Assembly: GCF_003987555.1 (NCBI RefSeq)
Contig: NZ_NGJW01000002.1
Location: forward strand, 1-64,000
DNA from: Vagococcus lutrae
Lineage (GTDB): Bacteria; Bacillota; Bacilli; Lactobacillales; Vagococcaceae
Reading direction: 5' to 3'
Length of the DNA stretch: 64,000 nt
Part shown: piece by piece, positions 58,471-64,000 of the stretch
Layout of the letters: every line of letters begins with the position of its first letter
Numbering within the stretch: the stretch's first letter is position 1
The notes under the pieces: generated by a model
What the model saw: the letters and a program-made list of their open reading frames with translations, nothing else
What the model was told of the DNA's origin: nothing
The model's database searches: none
Program-made: the position numbers and the translations under genes

Positions 58471-59187
58471 ATGAAAGATTTCTTTGTCATATTAGGTGGT
58501 ATGGGCACACAAGCAACTGAAAGCTTCGTTCATTTATTAAATAAACGGACACCTGCAAAAAAAGACCAAGATTATTTAAATTACTGCTTATTTAATCATG
58601 CAACGGTCCCTGATCGTACCGCATACATTCTTGATACGACGCTAGACAGTCCAGTAGAGGCTTTAACGGAAGATATCCGACAATTATCACCTCTACATCC
58701 TTCCTTTTTTGTTTTAACGTGCAATACAGCTCATTATTTTTACAATGAGCTACAAACACAGACGGAGATTCCTATTTTACACATGCCCCGTATTGCGGTA
58801 GAGCAGGTTGTCAAGAGCTATTCTCATCTCAATCGAAAGATTAGAGTAGGCCTTTTAGCCACAACTGGTACGGTATCCTCGGGTGTTTATCATCACGAAA
58901 TGGAAAAACATGAGCAAATTGAGCTCGTAATGGCATCCAAAGAGATTCAAGAAGAAGTTATGACGCTAATTTATGATGATATCAAGGCTCAAAACTATTT
59001 AAATGAAGAACGCTATCAATATATTTTGAAAGAAATGATGGAAGAAGAGGCGTGTGATGTGGTTATTCTAGGATGTACGGAATTATCGCTAATGCAAGCT
59101 GAAACATTACAAACAAAATTTCCGGTAATTGACGCGCAATCTGAATTAGTCGATGCAACGATTGAACGTGTTTTATCGCGTCGTTAA
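58471..59187 (+). CDS. racD: Aspartate racemase
   Basis: Interconverts L- and D-aspartate without cofactor by a two-Cys mechanism. The 238-aa protein has the two catalytic cysteines in TCNTAHYFY (about 90) and ILGCTELSL (about 195) and the N-terminal GGMGTQAT typical of the Asp/Glu/hydantoin racemases. It starts 3 bp after aslA and ends the asnB-murE-aslA-racD cluster with a strong terminator. Glutamate racemase activity is less likely given the neighbours. Confidence 0.92.
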   Translation: MKDFFVILGGMGTQATESFVHLLNKRTPAKKDQDYLNYCLFNHATVPDRTAYILDTTLDSPVEALTEDIRQLSPLHPSFFVLTCNTAHYFYNELQTQTEIPILHMPRIAVEQVVKSYSHLNRKIRVGLLATTGTVSSGVYHHEMEKHEQIELVMASKEIQEEVMTLIYDDIKAQNYLNEERYQYILKEMMEEEACDVVILGCTELSLMQAETLQTKFPVIDAQSELVDATIERVLSRR

Positions 59188-59228
59188 AAAATCTACCTGT
59201 TAACTTGAGTTAACAGGTAGATTTTTTT
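59186..59228. terminator. Bidirectional terminator between racD and the hemolysin III gene
   Basis: AAAAAATCTACCTGTTAAC pairs perfectly with GTTAACAGGTAGATTTTTT around TTGA. It serves convergent genes. Confidence 0.92.
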
Positions 59229-59237
59229 AATTATTTT

Positions 59238-59882
59238 TTATGTGTAAAATAAAACGGAGAAGTACATTAAACCAGCACCCAACAGAACAAAGAAATGCCA
59301 AACAACGTGCATGAATTTAACATTTTTCAGACTGTAAAACAGTGCGCCAACGGTATAAGCAACCCCGCCTCCAGCAAGGAGTAATGTCCCTTCAACGCCA
59401 AGTCCATTAAAAAGTGGTTTGAAAGCAAATAGACATAACCAACCCATAATAATGTAAAGCACGACGTCTGTTTTTCCTTTTTTCTTTAAAAACAAGGATT
59501 TATAAATGACGCCAGCAATTGCTAAAGCCCATACTGCTAAGCACAGTCCCCAACCTAAAGGACCTTTGATGACTGTTAAGCAGAATGGTGTGTAGCTACC
59601 TGCGATAAGTAAATAAATAGAACTATGGTCAAAAACTTGAAAGACCGTTTTCGCTTTAGTGAAAATCAAACTATGAAATAGGGTAGAAGATAAAAATAAA
59701 AGAATGAGGGTAGCACCATATATGGCGTAAGAAACGACATGGATAGGCGACCCCATCTTTGCTCCTTTGACTAATAAAATAACTAATCCAGCAATGCTTA
59801 AACCAACGCCAATTCCGTGTGTGACGGCGTTTAAAACCTCATTAACGATTAAATATCTTTTCGATGAATAGGATTGCTCCAT
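59238..59882 (-). CDS. Hemolysin III family membrane protein (TrhA/YqfA, PAQR)
   Basis: A 214-aa protein with seven transmembrane segments. The family signatures are near the N-terminus (EVLNAVTHGIGVGLS), in the first loop (SSTLFHSL), DHSSIYLLIAGSYTPF and the C-terminal HVVWHFFVLLGA with conserved His. Bacterial members affect membrane energetics and lipid homeostasis; haemolysis is only reported for a few. GGACGTGG on the minus strand precedes the ATG. It converges on racD and diverges from degV. Confidence 0.9.
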   Translation of the reverse strand: MEQSYSSKRYLIVNEVLNAVTHGIGVGLSIAGLVILLVKGAKMGSPIHVVSYAIYGATLILLFLSSTLFHSLIFTKAKTVFQVFDHSSIYLLIAGSYTPFCLTVIKGPLGWGLCLAVWALAIAGVIYKSLFLKKKGKTDVVLYIIMGWLCLFAFKPLFNGLGVEGTLLLAGGGVAYTVGALFYSLKNVKFMHVVWHFFVLLGAGLMYFSVLFYT

Positions 59883-59910
59883 ATTTCCACGTCCTTTCGA
59901 CTATTTTTAA

Positions 59911-59939
59911 GTGAAAAACCCTTTCTTATCTGTTATACT
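59911..59939 (+). promoter_or_regulatory. Promoter of the DegV-family gene
   Basis: GTGAAA (59911-59916), 17 bp, extended -10 (TG, one base, TATACT at 59934-59939). Confidence 0.6.
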
Positions 59940-60008
59940 TGAAAGGAAGTATCTCTCTGATACTTATTCTACACGAAAAAACTCTTTTGTAAAAGGATGG
60001 GTATAAAT

Positions 60009-60848
60009 ATGACCAAAGTTAAAATTGTGACAGATTCAGCTTGCACGATGGAACCAGGACTGGCTGAAAAATTAGGAATTAAAATTGTTTCGCTTTCCGT
60101 CATGGTAGATGATGTAATTTATCGTGATGCGGATTTGGATGGCGACGATTTTATGGACATGATGGCGAATGCTAAAGCTCTTCCTAAAACAAGTCAACCT
60201 CCAATTGGCGAATTCGTAGAAGCTTATGATGAATTAGGGAAAGACGGTAGTAGCGTTATATCCATTCATTTAACTAATTTGCTAAGTGGTACAGTTGAAG
60301 CAGCAAGACAGGCTGCACAAATTAGTAAAACCGATGTCACTGTGATTGACAGCACTTTTGCAGACCAAGGGACAAGCTTTCAAGTTATCCGTGCTGCAGA
60401 AATGGCACTTGAAGGTGCTACAAAAGAAGAAATTATTCAAGAAGTTGAAAAAGTAAAAGAAAACACTACCTTATATATCGGTGTCGCATCACTAGATAAT
60501 TTAGTGAAAGGTGGCCGAATTAGTCGTGCGACTGGGGTTTTATCAAATGTGTTTAATATCCGCGTCGTCATGCAACTGTTAGATACAGGACTCGTTACAA
60601 AAAGTAAAGGTCGTGGCGTAAAAGCTTTCATTAAATGGTTTGAAGAGGCGAAAGAAGAAATCGCAAGCAAAAAAAATATTCGTGCGATTGGGATTACTCA
60701 TGCAGATGGATTGGATATAGCTACATATTATAAAGAAGAACTACAAAAAATGTTTCCTCAAATGCATATTCCATTATTAACGACATCTTCAACTATTTCA
60801 ACTCATGCGGGTAAAGGTGCATTTGCGATTATGTATTATACAGATTAA
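60009..60848 (+). CDS. DegV family fatty-acid-binding protein
   Basis: A 279-aa member of the DegV/FakB family, which bind a fatty acid and present it to FakA kinase. It begins KIVTDSACTM, has PKTSQPPIGEF with the ligand-binding Thr-Ser, SIHLTNLLSGT, and SLDNLVKGGRIS. The start at 60009 is preferred; the in-frame ATG at 59997 lies inside the AAAGGATGG ribosome binding site. It is monocistronic with its own terminator. Confidence 0.88.
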   Translation: MTKVKIVTDSACTMEPGLAEKLGIKIVSLSVMVDDVIYRDADLDGDDFMDMMANAKALPKTSQPPIGEFVEAYDELGKDGSSVISIHLTNLLSGTVEAARQAAQISKTDVTVIDSTFADQGTSFQVIRAAEMALEGATKEEIIQEVEKVKENTTLYIGVASLDNLVKGGRISRATGVLSNVFNIRVVMQLLDTGLVTKSKGRGVKAFIKWFEEAKEEIASKKNIRAIGITHADGLDIATYYKEELQKMFPQMHIPLLTTSSTISTHAGKGAFAIMYYTD

Positions 60849-60850
60849 TT

Positions 60851-60878
60851 AAAAACAGATCATTTGATCTGTTTTTTT
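60851..60878 (+). terminator. Terminator after degV
   Basis: AAAAACAGATC pairs with GATCTGTTTTT around ATTT, followed by TT. Confidence 0.85.
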
Positions 60879-60903
60879 ATTCCAAATAGATAAGAGGGAT
60901 AAT

Positions 60904-61734
60904 ATGAGAATTTTTCAAAAATATTTTGGTGAATTATTAGGCTTTATCCTATGTTTAACCTTAGCTGTAGTGGCTCTGACTCTTTTCATTCCAAAACAGC
61001 CAAATTTAATGAAGCCGAATGAGCAACGCATTAAATATAAGGATAGCTTAGAATACGTAGCAATCGGCGACTCCCTGACTGAAGGTATTGGTGATATTGA
61101 AAATAAAGGTGGCTATGTCCCGATAGTCACTGATAAATTACGAGAAGCTACCGGTATAGAGGCGATTGACGCATCTAATTTTGGTAAAGCAGGTGACACG
61201 AGTAGTCAAATTAAAAAGCGGATTGAGTCGAATGATGAGATTCAAGCGAGTTTAAAAAAGGCAGACTTTATTTTACTAACTGTTGGCGGAAATGACTTGA
61301 TGAAAGTGATACGAAAGCAATTATTTAAAGAGTTGGATGTTACAACTTTTGCTAAACCAGCGACTGATTATCAAAATAATTTATCTGCTTTGTATGAAAC
61401 CATTCGAATGTATAATAAAAAGGCACCTATTTTTCAGTTAGGAATTTATAATCCTTTTTATTTAACTTTTCAAGAAATTGAAGGAATGGATGAGATTGTG
61501 ACACGGTGGAATGAGCGAAGCGAATTAGTGACAAAAGAAGATAAACGAGCGTACTTTGTTCCAATAGATGAATTATTATCTTCTGGTATGGATACCACAT
61601 CAGAAACAACTGAAAACAATCTATTGTCTGATGAAGATAAATTTCATCCAAATCGGATGGGGTACCAGCTTATTGCGAATCAATTTACCGAAAAATTAAT
61701 AAGTGAAAAGAGTGAGTGGCTTGAAAAAAAATGA
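60904..61734 (+). CDS. SGNH/GDSL hydrolase, membrane-anchored (YpmR-like)
   Basis: A 276-aa lipase/esterase-like protein with one N-terminal transmembrane anchor (about 11-30, LLGFILCLTLAVVALTLF), leaving the enzyme outside the cell. The catalytic blocks are AIGDSLTEG (Ser), VGGNDLM (Gly and Asn) and DEDKFHPNRMGY (Asp and His). It matches YpmR of Bacillus, which is likewise followed by ypmS and an msr gene. The substrate is unknown. It starts the four-gene block 60904-63129. Confidence 0.88.
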   Translation: MRIFQKYFGELLGFILCLTLAVVALTLFIPKQPNLMKPNEQRIKYKDSLEYVAIGDSLTEGIGDIENKGGYVPIVTDKLREATGIEAIDASNFGKAGDTSSQIKKRIESNDEIQASLKKADFILLTVGGNDLMKVIRKQLFKELDVTTFAKPATDYQNNLSALYETIRMYNKKAPIFQLGIYNPFYLTFQEIEGMDEIVTRWNERSELVTKEDKRAYFVPIDELLSSGMDTTSETTENNLLSDEDKFHPNRMGYQLIANQFTEKLISEKSEWLEKK

Positions 61735-62362
61735 TATGAATGTAGAAAGCAATCATAAACAAAAGGCTGTTAAGAAAAATCCATGGCGTATTGCGTTCTT
61801 TTCTTTAATCGGCGTATTACTAGCGGTTATTTTGTTTGTAGGATATAGAATCACGGATAAAAGAGAAGTGACATATCGACAAGAAGTGGAACAACGAGTT
61901 AAAACACAAGCTGATCCAAGCTTTCAGCTTACAAGTACTAAAAAACAGTTGAATTTTGTGATTAGTCATTATTTAAATGAGTTCTTAAAAGACTCCGGTG
62001 TTTCTTATGATTTTTATTTAGAAGATCAAGCGTTATTAACAGGGACATTTAAGTTACTAGGGTATCCAGTTGAATTTTATTTATATTTTGACCCGTATGT
62101 CATGGAAAATGGGAATATACAGCTTAAGGCTCGCAATATTTCTTTAGGTAGTTTACAATTACCTATAAGTTATGTGATGAAACAATTAGAGCATGGCTTA
62201 GAGATACCGAAATGGGTTGAGTTTAATTCTGAAGAAACGTATATCATAGTTCATTTAGATCAACTACCATTAAAAAATGGTTTACGTTTAAAAGCAGACC
62301 GGATTAATTTGGTAGATGATGATATTCGCATGAGTGTTTATTTGCCCATAGAAAATAAGTAG
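61721..62362 (+). CDS. DUF2140 family membrane protein (YpmS-like)
   Basis: A protein of about 213 aa with one N-terminal transmembrane helix (about 21-41, [19 protein letters not shown]) and an extracellular beta-rich domain ([20 protein letters not shown], then [19 protein letters not shown]). Function unknown, conserved next to YpmR-like hydrolases. The start is uncertain: TTG at 61721 has AAAAGAGTGAG just upstream, the same site as dexB, while ATG at 61736 has none and GTG at 61703 is longer. It overlaps the end of the preceding gene by 14 bp. Confidence 0.8.
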   Translation: MKKNDMNVESNHKQKAVKKNPWRIAFFSLIGVLLAVILFVGYRITDKREVTYRQEVEQRVKTQADPSFQLTSTKKQLNFVISHYLNEFLKDSGVSYDFYLEDQALLTGTFKLLGYPVEFYLYFDPYVMENGNIQLKARNISLGSLQLPISYVMKQLEHGLEIPKWVEFNSEETYIIVHLDQLPLKNGLRLKADRINLVDDDIRMSVYLPIENK

Positions 62363-62372
62363 GAGGGACAAC

Positions 62373-62900
62373 ATGAAAAAACAAGCGATATTTGCTGGAG
62401 GATGTTTTTGGTGTATGGTGCAGCCATTTGACGAACGCCCTGGGATTATTTCAGTGATTTCAGGTTACACGGGTGGTCACGTAGTAAATCCAACTTACGA
62501 GGAAGTTTGTTCAGGAAAGACGGGACATACGGAAGCTGTTGAGATTACTTATGATGACAGTATTATCTCATTTGAAGAGTTAGTCGAAATATATTGGCAA
62601 CAAACTGATCCAACCGATATTGGGGGTCAGTTTCAAGATAGAGGGGATAGTTATCGTCCTGTTATTTTTTATGAAAATGAGGAAGAAAAAAACATTGCCC
62701 TAAAAAGTAAAAAAACTTTGGATGCATCAGGACGTTATTGTACGCCGGTAGTTACTAAAATTGAGCCTAAACAACCTTTTTATCCGGCGGAAGACTATCA
62801 TCAAGATTTTTATAAAAAAGATCCTTCACGATATAAGATGAGTAGTAGAAGCCGTCAACAATTTTTAAAAAAGGTTTGGAAGGATGACGTGAATGCGTAG
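62373..62900 (+). CDS. msrA: Peptide methionine sulfoxide reductase MsrA
   Basis: Repairs the S-form of methionine sulfoxide in proteins. The 175-aa protein begins [15 protein letters not shown], with the catalytic Cys of the GCFWC motif (about 12), and carries the [18 protein letters not shown] signature. Additional cysteines later in the chain (CTPVV, about 128) may serve in resolving. There is no fused MsrB domain. GGAGGGAC precedes the ATG. It overlaps the next gene by 8 bp. Confidence 0.95.
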   Translation: MKKQAIFAGGCFWCMVQPFDERPGIISVISGYTGGHVVNPTYEEVCSGKTGHTEAVEITYDDSIISFEELVEIYWQQTDPTDIGGQFQDRGDSYRPVIFYENEEEKNIALKSKKTLDASGRYCTPVVTKIEPKQPFYPAEDYHQDFYKKDPSRYKMSSRSRQQFLKKVWKDDVNA

Positions 62901-63129
62901 TTTTTACGATTATATTTTATCGCAAAGGCAAGCACGTAGTAACACTGCACGGTCACGACTTTGCGAAGCGATTGCTCAAGATTCTCAATTTCATAAACAC
63001 GATAGCAGTTATCATCGTATTAGTTCATACTTAGAAGACTATGGTGACTATGTTGAGACGATGGATGTCTTCGACTTGCTGTGGGAAGATTATTTAATCG
63101 CAACTAAACAAACAGACAGTAAATATTAA
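62893..63129 (+). CDS. YozE family protein (UPF0346)
   Basis: A 78-aa acidic helical protein with [10 protein letters not shown] at the start and [28 protein letters not shown] near the end, the conserved core of the YozE/UPF0346 family. Function unknown; the fold resembles SAM-like helical bundles. It overlaps the end of msrA by 8 bp, consistent with translational coupling, and is 23 bp before the next gene. Confidence 0.9.
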   Translation: MRSFYDYILSQRQARSNTARSRLCEAIAQDSQFHKHDSSYHRISSYLEDYGDYVETMDVFDLLWEDYLIATKQTDSKY

Positions 63130-63152
63130 ATATGAAGAAAAGAGTATTGTAA

Positions 63153-64000
63153 ATGGAATGGTGGAATAAAATCAAGCAACAAACAACAATTCGTCGCACA
63201 CTTGCATTAGTTTTAATTGGCATATTGTTGTATATATTTCGAAGTATCATAAATCTGTTACTTATTACATTTATCTTGACGTATTTATTGACTCGTCTAG
63301 TAAATCTCTTGTATCAAAAAACAAAAATTCCAAAGCAAGTTATCATAATATTTACATACTTGCTTATTGTATTAGGGTTATATTTTTCGATTACGGTGTA
63401 TGTACCGAAACTTTTTAGTCAGACTATCTCGATGATTGAGTCGGTTTTTGCTTTTTACCAACATCCAGAGAATCAAGTCGGCGCAAAGGGATTGTGGCAA
63501 TGGTTAAGTGAAAATGTCGGCTTAACAGATATTAAAAACCAAATTACCTCTGGAGTCCGTGTTGTGTTTGACACTATTTCAAGCATTGGCTCGATTGGTT
63601 TAACATTTTTACTAGCCTTTGTACTAAGTTTCTTTTTCTTAATCGAAGAAGACTGGGTTAAAGATTTTTCTAAAGGGTTTAAAAACAGTAAGATAGCCCT
63701 TTTCAGTGAGGACGTCGCTTATCTCGGGAAAAAATTTATTAATACGTTTGGTGTGGTACTTGAAGCACAGTTTATTATTGCTCTGGTTAATACTGTTTTA
63801 ACGACTATTGCATTATCATTAATGAAGTTCCCACAATTATTAAGTTTGGCACTTATGATTTTTATTTTAAGTTTGATTCCAGTAGCAGGGGTTATCATTT
63901 CATGTATTCCCTTGTCATTGATTGCTTATTCTATTGGCGGAATTCAAGATGTTATCTACGTGTTAATTGTGATTGCGGTAATCCATGCTATTGAATCTTA
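63153..64000 (+). CDS. AI-2E family transporter (truncated by the window end)
   Basis: Open from ATG 63153 (AAAAGAG upstream) to the end of the window, 282 codons, with no stop. The protein is hydrophobic: helices at about 15-35 and 38-55, another near 70-90, and a cluster after residue 145 including IGLTFLLAFVLSFFFLIEEDW and LALMIFILSLIPVAGVIIS, the latter a PERM/AI-2E family signature. These permeases were named for autoinducer-2 export but many move Na+/H+ or unknown solutes. It probably ends the transcript from 60904. Confidence 0.88.
   Translation, partial: MEWWNKIKQQTTIRRTLALVLIGILLYIFRSIINLLLITFILTYLLTRLVNLLYQKTKIPKQVIIIFTYLLIVLGLYFSITVYVPKLFSQTISMIESVFAFYQHPENQVGAKGLWQWLSENVGLTDIKNQITSGVRVVFDTISSIGSIGLTFLLAFVLSFFFLIEEDWVKDFSKGFKNSKIALFSEDVAYLGKKFINTFGVVLEAQFIIALVNTVLTTIALSLMKFPQLLSLALMIFILSLIPVAGVIISCIPLSLIAYSIGGIQDVIYVLIVIAVIHAIES

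Noticed and set aside
59238-59882. Haemolysin toxin reading of the hemolysin III gene
   Set aside because: The protein is a seven-helix PAQR-type membrane protein; the family name is historical and does not show toxin activity.

Overview
The window is ordinary chromosomal DNA from a low-GC Gram-positive bacterium of the order Lactobacillales. It most resembles the Enterococcaceae (Enterococcus, Vagococcus, Tetragenococcus). The evidence is a streptococcal/enterococcal L-lysine-type MurE next to a D-aspartate ligase and aspartate racemase (L-Lys-D-Asp peptidoglycan), a divergent pepQ-ccpA pair, a sigma-54 gene, maltose phosphorylase with beta-phosphoglucomutase, and AGGAGG-type ribosome binding sites. 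The species cannot be fixed from the sequence alone. I see no prophage, CRISPR array, restriction system, toxin-antitoxin pair or biosynthetic island. The only mobile DNA is the 3' end of an ISL3-family element at the left edge.

Layout. 1-360: tail of an insertion sequence. 380-3470: truB-ribF-hemW (tRNA modification, flavin cofactors, heme chaperone). 3475-8412: hrcA-grpE-dnaK under two CIRCE operators, then dnaJ with its own promoter. 8420-10090: zinc-binding lipoprotein and a UPF0316 membrane protein. 10110-12480: pepQ and ccpA diverging, with a cre over the ccpA -35 box. 12478-17653: class A PBP, tyrS, nfo, yneF. 17733-22668: heterodimeric ABC exporter and a MATE pump. 22875-26865: trxB, tmcAL, thioredoxin-like protein, M20 dipeptidase. 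26864-36148: maltodextrin operon. 36183-40918: aldehyde dehydrogenase, BceAB-like ABC pair, MarR regulator. 40985-42433: two lipoproteins and a CsbD protein. 42538-46625: tRNA-Arg(CCG), rpoN, mazG-like gene, cca, thioesterase, unknown protein. 46681-50052: two GH13 alpha-glucosidases. 50068-53580: ABC-F protein, thyA, dfrA. 53629-59228: asnB-murE-aslA-racD. 59238-64000: hemolysin III protein, DegV, SGNH hydrolase, YpmS-like protein, msrA, YozE, and the start of an AI-2E family transporter.

How the genes fit together. The maltodextrin block imports linear dextrins (MalEFG), trims them inside the cell (neopullulanase), splits maltose phosphorolytically (GH65) and converts beta-glucose-1-phosphate to glucose-6-phosphate (PgmB). 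Its promoters carry three copies of a TGTTAC/GTAACA palindrome plus a cre, so it should answer both to a LacI-type repressor encoded elsewhere and to CcpA, whose gene lies 15 kb upstream. The block lacks an ATPase gene. The 53.6-59.2 kb cluster appears to build the D-Asx side chain on a lysine stem peptide: racemase makes D-Asp, AslA attaches it, MurE supplies the lysine, and the asparagine synthetase-like protein may amidate it. The asnB leader holds a terminator immediately before the ribosome binding site, which suggests attenuation.

The most interesting signals are regulatory: a CIRCE operator built into a 19-bp perfect terminator stem, the repressor/cre arrangement at malE, a malE-malF attenuator, and the asnB leader. 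No clearly undescribed biological system was found.
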